A model generated the notes under the pieces. The model searched no databases. It was not told where the DNA came from and saw nothing but the letters and a program-made list of their open reading frames with translations. Below, in pieces: positions 51,794 through 61,400 of a stretch of 64,000 bases of DNA. This DNA is from Streptomyces tailanensis. GTDB lineage: Bacteria > Actinomycetota > Actinomycetes > Streptomycetales > Streptomycetaceae. Within the stretch, counting starts at the first letter, position 1. Every line of letters starts with the position of its first letter. The stretch is taken from positions 1 through 64,000 of the forward strand of contig NZ_VTHJ01000035.1 of the NCBI RefSeq assembly GCF_008386495.1. The letters are read 5' to 3'. A program made the translations under genes and the position numbers.

Positions 51794-52270
51794 TCAGGAC
51801 TGGCCGGCGCTTTCCAGACGTTCCGTCGGCCCGCCGAAAGGCAGGACGAGGGTCCGTGTCGCCAGGAGCCAGGTGCCGTCGATCTTGCGGAAGGTGTCCT
51901 GGTAGTGGCCGATGTTCGCCGGCAACCGGGGCGCCACCAGCGTGCCCTCGGCATAACCGTCGACTCGGTACGTCGCGAAATAGGTGGTCGCTGCCGCAGT
52001 GTCCGGAGAGTCGACGGTTACCAGGATGTTCGTGCACATGCGCCGGGACAAACGATCCACCGGTCGAGAGCCGAAGTACTTCCGCAAAGCCTCCCGGCCT
52101 TCAATCCGCCGCTGGTCATACGGCCAATCCCAGACACCGTCGGGAGTGAAGAGGTCGGAGACCGTACTCGGCTCACCGAGGTCGAGCCGACGGACGAGCT
52201 CCAAGATCACACGTTCGCAGGCGCGTTCCGCGAGGAGACGCTCAATCGGGTCAAGATCGCTAGTGGTCAT
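51794..52270 (-). CDS. SnoaL-like / NTF2-fold protein (158 aa)
   Basis: This protein has an NTF2-like cone fold of the bile-acid-dehydratase/SnoaL_4 type: ERACERVILELVRRLDLGEP, VSDLFTPDGVWDWPYDQRRI, REALRKYFGSRPVDRLSRRM and GHYQDTFRKIDGTWLLATRT. Members are dehydratases, cyclases or ring-hydroxylating small subunits. ATG 52270 was preferred over GTG 52276 because AGGAAG is five bases in front. It stands alone; substrate unknown. Confidence 0.8.
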   Translation of the reverse strand: MTTSDLDPIERLLAERACERVILELVRRLDLGEPSTVSDLFTPDGVWDWPYDQRRIEGREALRKYFGSRPVDRLSRRMCTNILVTVDSPDTAAATTYFATYRVDGYAEGTLVAPRLPANIGHYQDTFRKIDGTWLLATRTLVLPFGGPTERLESAGQS

Positions 52271-53214
52271 CTCCACTTCCTACCAGTCCTCTTCATGCGT
52301 CCACACCGCAGCCGGGGGAGCCGTCCGATCCCGCCCGCCATCTGATCACGCGCCGCGCTCCGGGCGGCGAGGACCGGCCGCTCGGCTTCCAGGAGGCCCT
52401 GGAGGACTGGACGACCCGTATCAAGAACGCTCCTTCGTACATGGACGACAGGATGATGCGGCCCGGCTTCTGGGTCATCATTCCTTCGGGATGGCGCTGG
52501 CTCTGCGAGTTCGCGGTGTCGGAGCTCGCCGACCGGCTGGCTCCTGGCATGCCTCCGGTGACCATAGGCCCCGAGGCCGAGCGGTTGAGCAAGCTGGCCC
52601 AGGAGGCGGTCACCGCCCTACGCACTCCCCTGGACATTTCAGTGCCCACGCCCCACGTGCCGTGGATCGCCCAGACACCCCGCCGTGTCAGCGACACACC
52701 GGATCTGCCGGTACGGCTGAGGGAGCTGCGCGCGGCGGCCTGGCGGGCCGCCGAGGTCATACCGTCCCCCGAGGAATTGAAGGCCGACAACGACTTCTCC
52801 CTGACGATGGATATCGCGGTCGCCGCGTCCGGCGTTCGCGCGATGCTCACAGGCCGCCCCGCGCCGGCCTGGCGTGACGACCCCGAGGAGATCGATCCGT
52901 CCCGCCACCTCGTGTCGAGGACATTTGCGGCCGACGGTTCGAAGCGGCCGACACCTTTCGCCGAGGAAGCCGACCGCTGGGGCGCCCGGCTCGCGAAGTC
53001 ACCCGCGCCCTGGACACCCACGGAGCACCGACTGCCGCCCGACCCCGACCGCGGCGACACCGACCGCGACCTCTCGGTCACCCAGGCAGGCATTCTCGCC
53101 GGGATACTCGACGAACTTGCAGTCCGCCTCCGCCCCGGATTCCACAGCGGAGTGATCCACTACAGCGCCTACGACCTGGCCCGCTTCCTCGCCCGGCCGT
53201 TCCGATTCGTCTGA
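52264..53214 (+). CDS. Hypothetical protein, 5' end unclear
   Basis: The first in-frame ATG is 52441 (MDDRMMRPGFWVIIPSGWRW), giving 257 aa. However, the 30 codons before it keep full Streptomyces codon bias and read sensibly (PLGFQEALEDWTTRIKNAPS), back to about 52291, with no usual start codon before the stop at 52261. Either a rare start is used or the 5' end is lost. The product has no recognised domain; the C-terminal half reads VTQAGILAGILDELAVRLRP. It follows the SnoaL-like gene head to head. Confidence 0.55.
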   Translation, partial: WSSPLPTSPLHASTPQPGEPSDPARHLITRRAPGGEDRPLGFQEALEDWTTRIKNAPSYMDDRMMRPGFWVIIPSGWRWLCEFAVSELADRLAPGMPPVTIGPEAERLSKLAQEAVTALRTPLDISVPTPHVPWIAQTPRRVSDTPDLPVRLRELRAAAWRAAEVIPSPEELKADNDFSLTMDIAVAASGVRAMLTGRPAPAWRDDPEEIDPSRHLVSRTFAADGSKRPTPFAEEADRWGARLAKSPAPWTPTEHRLPPDPDRGDTDRDLSVTQAGILAGILDELAVRLRPGFHSGVIHYSAYDLARFLARPFRFV

Positions 53215-53218
53215 GAGA

Positions 53219-53452
53219 AGCTTGCCGCTGTGGCGGGCGATGCCACGCGCTGCTCCAGATCGTCGACGACGCTTTCGCCGAGTGGCTGGTTGTTGCGCAC
53301 CCACGTCTGCGCGATTGGCCCGGGCCGACAGCCCCTCGCCCGCTTCGTGCGGGTCCGAAGCAAACCCGGAGACCCGCTGAGGCAGCGGCGCAGACGACGA
53401 ACGCCCGGCCGAAGCAGGGGCGGCCGGGCGCAGTCGGGGCAACTCGGGAAGG
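53219..53452 (+). other. Gap with a short coding-like fragment
   Basis: About 53250-53330 on the plus strand reads LLQIVDDAFAEWLVVAHPRL with good codon bias but no start or stop of its own. It may be a remnant of a longer gene. The rest of the gap shows nothing recognisable. Confidence 0.3.
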
Positions 53453-53617
53453 TCAGGCCGTGTCGTTCTCCTCCGCGGCAGCGCCCCGAGCCGAAAGGTC
53501 CGCGTCGAGCTGGGACAGGTCCGCGTTCAGGGCAGCCATCAACTCCTCCATCTGCTGGAGCAGACCCTTGGGCTGCGCAGGCACGGTGACCTGCTCCGGC
53601 ACGGCTTCCTGGGACAT
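53453..53617 (-). CDS. Small acidic peptide (54 aa)
   Basis: This is a 54-aa peptide, MSQEAVPEQVTVPAQPKGLL through ADLSQLDADLSARGAAAEEN. A strong GAGGAGG ribosome site lies six bases before the ATG. The middle is an amphipathic helix (QQMEELMAALNADLSQL). It has no Cys and only one Ser-rich spot, so a lanthipeptide precursor is unlikely. Function unknown. Confidence 0.62.
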   Translation of the reverse strand: MSQEAVPEQVTVPAQPKGLLQQMEELMAALNADLSQLDADLSARGAAAEENDTA

Positions 53618-53859
53618 GTGACGGCCTCCTCGGCCCTCGCCCCCCGTGGGGGCACGTATGGCAGACGTCCCGGCAGCGGCCGCCGGCGACGGGTGCCGGG
53701 CGGTCCGGCTCCTCCCGAGCAACGATCTCCGTTCCCGCCGGTCACTGGCCAAGTCCCGTCCGCTACACAGGATTGACGGATTTTCACCCGACCGGGGACC
53801 GGTGGTAGCGGCCGGGACCGGTGAGGTTGACCGGTGTGCGAGCGTGCAGGATGGGAGAC

Positions 53860-54783
53860 ATGGATCTGCGAATCTTCACCGAGCCCCAGCAGGGGGCGAC
53901 CTATGACACCCTCCTCACCGTCGCCAAGGCCACCGAGGACCTCGGCTTCGACGCCTTTTTCCGCTCCGACCACTATCTCCGTATGGGTTCGGTGGACGGT
54001 CTGCCCGGGCCCACCGACGCCTGGATCACCCTGGCCGGCCTCGCCCGCGAGACCAAGCGCATCCGGCTCGGCACACTGATGACCGCAGGAACCTTCCGCC
54101 TGCCCGGCGTGCTCGCGATCCAGGTCGCGCAGATCGACCAGATGTCCGGCGGCCGGGTCGAACTCGGCCTGGGCGCGGGCTGGTTCGAGGAGGAGCACAA
54201 GGCGTACGGCATTCCGTTCCCCAAGGACAAGTTCGCCCGCCTGGAAGAGCAGCTGGCCATCGTCACCGGCCTGTGGGCCACGGAGGTCGGCAAGACCTTC
54301 TCGTACGAGGGCACCTATTACCAGCTGACCGACTCGCCCGCGCTGCCCAAGCCCGCGCAGGCGAAGGTGCCGGTGCTCATCGGCGGCCACGGCGCGAGCC
54401 GCACTCCGCGCCTCGCAGGGCAGTACGCTGACGAGTTCAATATGCCGTTCGCCGGGATCGAGGACACTGAGCGCCAGTTCGGCCGGGTGCGTAAGGCCGC
54501 CGAGGCGGCCGGCCGCAAGGCTGACGACCTGGTGTACTCGAACGCGATGGTCGTCTGCGTGGGCAAGGACGACGCCGAGGTGGTCCGCCGCGCCGCCGCC
54601 ATCGGCCGCGAGGTCGACGAACTCAAGGCCAACGGCCTCGCCGGCTCCCCGGCGGAGGTCGTCGACAAGATCGGCCGCTACCAGGCGATCGGCTCCCAGC
54701 GGATCTATCTCCAGATCCTGGACCTCGACGACCTGGACCACCTGGAGCTGATCTCGGCGCAGGTGCAGTCGCAGCTGTCGTAG
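53860..54783 (+). CDS. LLM-class F420-dependent oxidoreductase (307 aa)
   Basis: This is a TIM-barrel flavin/F420 enzyme of the TIGR03560-like group. It starts MDLRIFTEPQQGATYDTLLT, then ATEDLGFDAFFRSDHYLRMG, RIRLGTLMTAGTFRLPGVLA, QIDQMSGGRVELGLGAGWFE and VPVLIGGHGASRTPRLAGQY. The ATG at 53860 follows GGGAG and gives the family N-terminus. A clear terminator follows. It is unrelated in detail to the LLM protein at 37.5 kb. Substrate unknown. Confidence 0.9.
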   Translation: MDLRIFTEPQQGATYDTLLTVAKATEDLGFDAFFRSDHYLRMGSVDGLPGPTDAWITLAGLARETKRIRLGTLMTAGTFRLPGVLAIQVAQIDQMSGGRVELGLGAGWFEEEHKAYGIPFPKDKFARLEEQLAIVTGLWATEVGKTFSYEGTYYQLTDSPALPKPAQAKVPVLIGGHGASRTPRLAGQYADEFNMPFAGIEDTERQFGRVRKAAEAAGRKADDLVYSNAMVVCVGKDDAEVVRRAAAIGREVDELKANGLAGSPAEVVDKIGRYQAIGSQRIYLQILDLDDLDHLELISAQVQSQLS

Positions 54784-54795
54784 CGAACGACACGG

Positions 54796-54826
54796 CAGCC
54801 CCGCGCCCCACCGGGACGCGGGGCTG
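54796..54826 (+). terminator. Terminator after the LLM gene
   Basis: A perfect 10-bp stem (CAGCCCCGCG with CGCGGGGCTG) has an 11-base loop, 12 bases after the stop. It separates the LLM gene from the conflict-system operon. Confidence 0.75.
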
Positions 54827-54977
54827 TGTCGATCCGCGGCCCCACCACGTGGGCGTCCCTTCCGGCCCTTGTCGCGGAAGCCGCGGTGTGAGCGTTGTGG
54901 AAGTCCCCCGTGCGCAGGGGCATGCGGATGGGGACGAAGGGGTATCGAGATATCCCGATGATCGGCGAGGGGGAAGC

Positions 54978-55358
54978 GTGCCGAATTTCAGCGAGTTGCA
55001 GCTGTCCGACGGTACGGCCGTGCGAGTGGAGCTCAGCCAGGGGGACGGGACCCCGGTCGCTGCGGAGCCGGTCGAGGATCTTCCGGAGGGCATGGGACGG
55101 ACCGTGCCGGTGTCCCGGGGCGGTCAGGCCGTCGCCTCGTTCGCGCTGGAGACGCTGCGCAGCACACTGCGCCCGCTCGGGCCGTTCCTCCAAGAGGTGC
55201 ACGACGCGGTCGTGGACTCGGGGCGCCCGCCGCAGGAGGTGAACGTCACCTTCGGTGTGCAGGTCGGGCAGGACCTGAAGCTCGGCATCGTGGGCGGCAG
55301 CGGCCAGGCCCTGCTGACGATTTCTGCGACCTGGCAGCCGACGCCGACCACGGGCTGA
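54978..55358 (+). CDS. Trypco1-like (CU044_2847 family) protein
   Basis: This 126-aa protein starts MPNFSELQLSDGTAVRVELS and has SFALETLRSTLRPLGPFLQE and PQEVNVTFGVQVGQDLKLGI, then ILTISATW-like strands at the end. It matches by eye the small 'trypsin-co-occurring' beta-rich family found next to VMAP/trypsin effectors. It ends three bases before the protease gene, so it is the first gene of the operon. The GTG at 54978 follows GGGGGAAG. It is probably an adaptor, inhibitor or substrate of the protease. Confidence 0.78.
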   Translation: MPNFSELQLSDGTAVRVELSQGDGTPVAAEPVEDLPEGMGRTVPVSRGGQAVASFALETLRSTLRPLGPFLQEVHDAVVDSGRPPQEVNVTFGVQVGQDLKLGIVGGSGQALLTISATWQPTPTTG

Positions 55359-55361
55359 CGC

Positions 55362-57515
55362 ATGGGCTGGTTCCTCAAGGCCGCCCGGTCGGCCTCGGCG
55401 GACCCGAGGTACAGCGTCGTCTCCGTACTGGGCGCCGCCGGGACGAGCGTCGGAGGGGGCGTGCTGCTGGCCCCCGACCAGCTGCTCACCTGCGCGCACG
55501 TCGTCAACGACGCCCTCGGCAGAGCCCCGTTCGACACCCGGCATCCCGTCGGCCGGAGCATCCCCGTCGCGCTGCACGGCCCCTCCGGCACAGCCCGCCA
55601 CACCACCCGGGTCTCCTACTGGGTGCCCGCCCGCCGCCGTGACGGGGTGCCCGGTGTGCGGGAGAACAGGGACCACGAGTGGCTCGGCGACCTGGCGGTC
55701 CTGCAGTTGGAGGCGATGCCCGCGAGACCCGTGCCCCTGCCGGAGTGGCAGCCCATGGAGCCGGGCCAGTCTCTGCGCGCCTGGCACGGAACCGGGTTGA
55801 GCAGTTCGTTCGCCGACGTACGGGTCAAGACGTGCGACGGGGTCATCGCCTACATGGACGGCGATGCGACCGGCATGGCCATCGCGCCCGCGTACAGCGG
55901 CGGTCCGCTGTGGGCGGTCAGCCGGAACGCCGTCGTCGGGATCGTCGCCGCGCACATCATGCCGCCCACCCATCCGACGACCGGTCTGCCCGAGCCGTTC
56001 CACTCCCAGAACGTCGCGCGGCGCAGCTGGGGAATCCCCTGGCAGCGCATCGAGAACGAGCTGCGTGCCGTTGGCGCCGCCGCGCTGTTCGACCTGCCTG
56101 AGCCCGACCCGGAGGATCCGGCCCTGCCGCTCTTGACGGACCTGCTGGACCGATGCATGCCCTCCCCGTCACTGCGGGGCGACCACGCCAGGGCCGTGGC
56201 CGAACGCTGCGGATACGGATACGCCGACCAGGAGACCGCCCCCACCACGGAGGAGTTCGCGCGGCTGCTGCTCACCGAACCGCGGGCACTGGCCACGCTC
56301 GTCGAGGTGCTCCAAAGACGCGATCCCGCCGCCGTACCGGAACTCCTGGCGGCCGGCCGGCTCTCCGAGATCCCGAAACTGCTGTCCCCAAGGGAACACC
56401 GCAGGCTCATGCACCTCCTGGGCCTGCTGCCCGCACCCATCAAGGCCCGCCTGACGGAAGCGGTCCGGGCCGCGCTGCCGCTGGCCGCCGCCTTCCCCGG
56501 CGACGACAGCCCGGAGGCACTGCTGGACCACCTGGAGTGCCTGCCGGGGGACAGCCGCACCGAGGCGGACGGCCTGCGGGTGCCCGGCCTGCTGCGGGTG
56601 ATCGAGTACGTGGCTGTCCTGTGCACGCCCGCGCAGCGCGCCGACCTTCGGCTGTGGTGCAACAGCGTCGTCGACCGCCTGGGCATTCCCCGCCCCTCCC
56701 TCGCCGAACGCCGCTCGGACGCCGAGGACTGGGCCCGTGCCCAACGCCGACGGACCGCTCCCTCACGCGTACTGGCGCGGATCACCCGCGCAGCCGCCGA
56801 CCGCTACCGGCTGCGGATGTGGTGCGACGAGGGCGAGGGCCCCCGCCAGGCCTCCACGGACGGCGACACCACCTACAGCGGAGCGGAGGCGGCGGGCGAA
56901 CTGCTGAGGGTGCTTCAAGCCCTGTACCGGGCGGCCCCCGACGGCCGCCGTCCGCTGCTGGAGGCCCATGTCGACCGGGAAGGACTGAACCTGCCGATCG
57001 ACGAGTGGAACAGCTCCGCCCCCGACGACCTGGTGCCGGGGGTGCTCGGCGCCGAATACCCACTGGTGGTCATCTGCCCGGAACTCCTGTACCGGTACGA
57101 GCGTTTTCTACCCGACTGGCGCCACCGCTGGAGACATCTCGACACGGACGCGTCGCTGTACTTCGGCGACGCGGCCCAGGGCCGGGTCGAGGTCTATGGC
57201 GCCCTGTTGGAGAACAAGGACGCCGTCCGTGTCTTCGTGGATGTCCCCCCACGCACCCGTGACGAGATCGTGCAGACCTGTTTGATGATGGGGGTGCCCG
57301 TGGTGGTGTGGGACCGTGGCCGACAACCCAGATCGCACGCCGTCGAGCGCATGACGGCGGTGACCGCCCGCGAACTGCCGGAAGGCGTACGGGCCTACCG
57401 CGCGAAGACGATCAACCGCCCGCAGGAGTACACCGGACACCCGGTGCTCGCCTGGGCGGACGCGGACCGGGCCGTTCCCCGGCTGCAGCTGTCGGAGCCC
57501 TGGGAGAGCATATGA
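55362..57515 (+). CDS. Trypsin-like protease-VMAP protein (717 aa)
   Basis: Residues 1-225 form a chymotrypsin-fold protease without a signal peptide: His46 in LLTCAHVVND, Asp110 in WLGDLAVLQLE and Ser179 in APAYSGGPLW. A small helical domain (about 245-320) and a helical stretch lead to the VMAP C-terminal domain (about 460-717, RLRMWCDEGEGPRQ, LNLPIDEWNS, YPLVVICPELLYRY, MGVPVVVWDR). VMAP proteins are the third partner in vWA-MoxR-VMAP systems, which are predicted conflict or stress-response complexes. The protease is the likely effector. Its stop overlaps the MoxR start by ATGA. Confidence 0.85.
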   Translation: MGWFLKAARSASADPRYSVVSVLGAAGTSVGGGVLLAPDQLLTCAHVVNDALGRAPFDTRHPVGRSIPVALHGPSGTARHTTRVSYWVPARRRDGVPGVRENRDHEWLGDLAVLQLEAMPARPVPLPEWQPMEPGQSLRAWHGTGLSSSFADVRVKTCDGVIAYMDGDATGMAIAPAYSGGPLWAVSRNAVVGIVAAHIMPPTHPTTGLPEPFHSQNVARRSWGIPWQRIENELRAVGAAALFDLPEPDPEDPALPLLTDLLDRCMPSPSLRGDHARAVAERCGYGYADQETAPTTEEFARLLLTEPRALATLVEVLQRRDPAAVPELLAAGRLSEIPKLLSPREHRRLMHLLGLLPAPIKARLTEAVRAALPLAAAFPGDDSPEALLDHLECLPGDSRTEADGLRVPGLLRVIEYVAVLCTPAQRADLRLWCNSVVDRLGIPRPSLAERRSDAEDWARAQRRRTAPSRVLARITRAAADRYRLRMWCDEGEGPRQASTDGDTTYSGAEAAGELLRVLQALYRAAPDGRRPLLEAHVDREGLNLPIDEWNSSAPDDLVPGVLGAEYPLVVICPELLYRYERFLPDWRHRWRHLDTDASLYFGDAAQGRVEVYGALLENKDAVRVFVDVPPRTRDEIVQTCLMMGVPVVVWDRGRQPRSHAVERMTAVTARELPEGVRAYRAKTINRPQEYTGHPVLAWADADRAVPRLQLSEPWESI

Positions 57516-58462
57516 GCACCTCGACAAACGGCAGTTGGCGGATCTTCCGCGGCGACGGCGTACCCCGGTCCGTCACCATGCCGCCCGCTCCGCCCTGGCG
57601 CCGCTTCAGATCACCGGGGCGTCCTCCCGCGCCCCTGCCGTATCTGATCGCCCCGGAGCACGCGGACATCGTCAACGCCGCTCTCCATCTGCGCAGGCCC
57701 CTGCTGGTGACGGGCCCCGCCGGCACCGGCAAGTCCTCGCTCGCACGGGCCGTCGCCCATGAGCTCAACCTCGGCGAGGTGCTGCGCTGGCCGGTCAACA
57801 GCCGCTCCGGAGTGCACGACGCGCTCTACCGGTACGACGCCATCGGCAGGCTCCGGGAGACCACGCTCAGCCGGGACCGGGGCGAGGCGGAACCCTCCAT
57901 CGGCACGTTCATCCGGCTCGGCCCGCTCGGCACGGCGCTCGCCCCCCACGACATCCCGCGGGCCCTGCTGATCGACGAGATGGACAAGGGGGACGTGGAC
58001 CTTCCGAACGACCTGCTGACGGTCTTCGAGGAGGGCGTCTTCGAGATCCCCGAACTGGCCCGGCTGCCCGAGGACATGGCGGACGTCGAAGTGCTCACCG
58101 CCGACCACAGAGGCTCCACCACCGTCCACGCGGGCCAGGTCCAGTGCACCGAGTTCCCCGTCGTCGTCATCACCAGCAACGGCGAACGGGACTTCCCGCC
58201 GGCGTTCCTGCGGCGCTGCATACGCCTGGACCTCCCGGCGCCCGACGAGGGACGGCTGCGCGAGATCGTCGCCGCACACCTGGGGCCGCAGGTGCTGTCG
58301 GAGGTCGAGGACCTGCTGCAGGCCTTCCTCCAGCGCCGGGCTCCCGGCGAACTCGCCACCGACCAACTGCTCAACGCCGTGTTCCTGCGGCTCGGCGGAG
58401 TGGACCTCGACGCCGACAGCCTGCTGGACGCCGTGCTCCACCGGCTCACGGGGACGGTCTGA
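57512..58462 (+). CDS. MoxR-type AAA+ ATPase
   Basis: This 316-aa ATPase has Walker A LLVTGPAGTGKSSLARAVAH, Walker B ALLIDEMDKGDVDLPNDLLT, sensor 1 VVITSNGERDFPPAFLRR (with the arginine finger pair) and a C-terminal lid. It is typical of the MoxR group, chaperones that act on vWA-domain partners. Translation is coupled to the gene before (ATGA), and the next gene starts two bases after its stop. It likely remodels the trypsin-VMAP/vWA complex using ATP. Confidence 0.9.
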   Translation: MSTSTNGSWRIFRGDGVPRSVTMPPAPPWRRFRSPGRPPAPLPYLIAPEHADIVNAALHLRRPLLVTGPAGTGKSSLARAVAHELNLGEVLRWPVNSRSGVHDALYRYDAIGRLRETTLSRDRGEAEPSIGTFIRLGPLGTALAPHDIPRALLIDEMDKGDVDLPNDLLTVFEEGVFEIPELARLPEDMADVEVLTADHRGSTTVHAGQVQCTEFPVVVITSNGERDFPPAFLRRCIRLDLPAPDEGRLREIVAAHLGPQVLSEVEDLLQAFLQRRAPGELATDQLLNAVFLRLGGVDLDADSLLDAVLHRLTGTV

Positions 58463-58464
58463 CC

Positions 58465-61400
58465 ATGTCGCGGGGGACGGAACTGCTGGGCGAGGTCCTC
58501 GGCGTGCTCAAGGGAGCGGGCCACGACCTCGACCCGCAGGAGGTCCTCGACACCCTCTGGCTGGCGAGCCGCCTGTCGCCCGACACCGACGACGAACTGC
58601 CGCTTCAGCGGGTCCTGCGGCCCACCGCGTCCGCCGCTGTCGCCCCCGTCCAGGAGCAGCCGACCGCCCCCGAGGACGAACGGGAAGAGCCCGACGGCCT
58701 GCCCTCGGAATCCGATCTGCCCAGCCTCACCCACCCCGAACTGCACGCCGCACCGCTGCCGCCCCTCCTGCCGGACACGCCGCTCGCCACCCTCCTGAAC
58801 CGGGGCAGACCGGCCCTGCCCGTGCTCGTCCCCGAGGAGAAGGCGCTCCGCGACGAACTGGTGGTCGGCCGGGCCCTGCGCCCGCTGAAACAGAAACGGC
58901 CCAGCCCCTGGCGCGAGGAACTCGACGAGACGGCCACGGCGGCCCTGCTGGCCGAGACCCGGCTCCCCGACGTCGTGATGGGCCCGACGCGCGAGCGCTG
59001 GCTGCACCTCGTCGTGCTGGTCGACGACGGCCTGTCGATGCTGCTGTGGCACCGCCTCACCTCCGAACTCCTGACCGCCATGCGGCGCCTCGGGGCCTTC
59101 CGGTCGATCGTGGTCCGCGGCATCGACACCCGCTCCGCCCGCGCACCGGCCCTGCACGGAAAGCCCTTCGACACCAGCAGTTCCACCCTGTCCCCTGCCA
59201 CCCTCCGCGACCCCTCCGGACAGACCCTCGTCCTCCTCGTCAGCGACGGCATGGGCGCGGCCTGGCGGCACGGCGCCGTGCACGACCTCCTGCTGGACTG
59301 GGCGACCCGCGGCCCGGTCGCCGTGCTGCACACCCTGCCTCCCGATCTGTGGGCCGGCTCCGGCATCCAGGCCGACCGCTGGCAGGCCACCACCCGCCGC
59401 CCCGGCGGCGCCAACACATCCTGGGAGATCAGCGACCGCGTGCTGCCCCGGAAACTGGCCCGGTTCACCGGCGTTCCGGTACCCGTCCTGGAGCCCACCC
59501 CGGAATCCCTCGGCGCCTGGACGAGGCTCCTGACCTCGCCCGGCATCACCGTCGAACTCCCCTTGCTGGCCCGCCCCGGGCGGCAGGCGCCGGTCACCGC
59601 GTCACGCGAGGTCGGCAGCCTCCAGCACTTCCGGGACGCCGCGTCACCCCAGGCATACCGCCTCGCCGCCCATCTGGCCGCGGTGTCCCCCGTCTCCGTA
59701 CCGGTGATGCGCCTGGTGCAGTCGGCGGTCCCATGGCAGGCCCGGACCGATCATCTGGCGGAGGTGTTCCTCGGCGGGCTCATCCATCCCTTCCCGGCAC
59801 CGGTGCCCGGACCGCTGCCGGCCAAGCACCGGATCTTCGACTTCACCGAGGAGTGCAAGAGCGCTCTCCTCGACTCCGTGCCCAGCGGCGAACTGCTGCG
59901 TACCAGTCGTCGCATCGGGCGCCGCCTCGAACAACTGGCGGGCAGGTCCCCGGACTTCCCCGCCTGGCTGGCCCACCCGGAGGGAGCGGACCGGCTGCCC
60001 GCCGCGTTCCCGTCCTTCACCACGGTCGAACGGCGGCTGATGGCACGCTTCGGCGTCACCGTGCCGGCCCCCACCGTCCCGACGCCGTCCGCCCCCCAGG
60101 TCCCACGGCCGCAGATCTGGCACCCCCTGGCCCCCCAGGACCCCGCCAACCTGGGCCCCTACGCCCTGCGCGGCCGACGGCAGGGCGGCCGCACCATCGT
60201 CTATCTGGCCCTGGACGACCAGGGCCAGGAGGTGGCGCTGCGCACCGTCCGCCCCGAGCTGCCGGCGTCCACCGCACGGCTGCTGGCGACCGAGGCCGAG
60301 GCGCTGCGCCGGATGAACGGCCGCTATGCCCCGGCCCTGCTCGCCACGGACCTGGACGGACGGCCCCCGTGGATCGCCATGCAGCTCTTCCCGTCGACCC
60401 ACGGCTCCAACGCCCAGCCGCCCCGGCTCGGGGAACTGCTCGACACAGGCCCTTACAGCACCGGCCCCTTCGACATCCTCATCAGCTTCGTACTGGCCTG
60501 GCACCTCGCCACCGCGCTGGGCCTCTGTCACCTCAACGGCCTGGCACCGACCGACCTCTCCCCGGACTCCGTCGTCGTCCTGGAGCGTTCCGTGCTCCTC
60601 ACCGGGCTGTCGGACTGCTCGGTCGACGGCGATTACCACGGCTCCGGCGCCCCACCGACCCCGCAGGACAACATCCTGGCCCTCGGCCGGCTGCTGCAGC
60701 TCATCAGCAGCCGGCCGCGCAAGCCGCTGCGGGGAGTGCCCGACAGCATGCACCTGTGGCAGGGCGACACCTGGCAGCCGCTGCGGGAACTCGTCCTGAA
60801 GTGCCTCTCACAGGACCCGGCCGACCGCCCCACGGCCACCGAGGTGGCCGACAGAATGGCGCGCTACATCGCCATCGCCCAGGCCATGCGGGGCGGTGGC
60901 CCGGCCCCGAGGACGCACGCCCCGGCGCCGGCCCACTGGAAGGCGTCCCTTCCGCCGCTCGAGCCCCGAGCACCGCGTGACACCCCCGAGCCGCGCCTCG
61001 GCCGCCGCCCGTTGCTGCGCCCGGCGGGCAACGCCGCCCGCGTGGCACGCGACGCCCTCCGGGCCGCCGTCCGCCGCCCTCTCACGCACAGCAGACGCGT
61101 CACCCTGCTCGGTGCCCACCCGAACTGCGGCCGGTCGACGGTCACCGTGGTGCTGGGGGCGATACTCACCGCCGTACGCGGCGAGCCGATCCTGGCCCTG
61201 GACGGGGCGCCGACGATGGGCGACCTACACACACATCTCACCCGGCGGGGCTCGCCCCCACGCGGGCTGAGCACGCTGCCGCCGGACGCCGACTACGAGG
61301 AGATACGCCGCCACACCAGCCTCACCTCCGCCGGGCTGGAGGTACTGGCCTACCGTCCCCTGCAGTTCACGCCCAGCCTGGCGTACGCGGACGAGTACCG

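Noticed and set aside
53453-53617. Lanthipeptide or other RiPP precursor
   Set aside because: The peptide has no Cys and few Ser or Thr near its end, and no modification enzyme is nearby.
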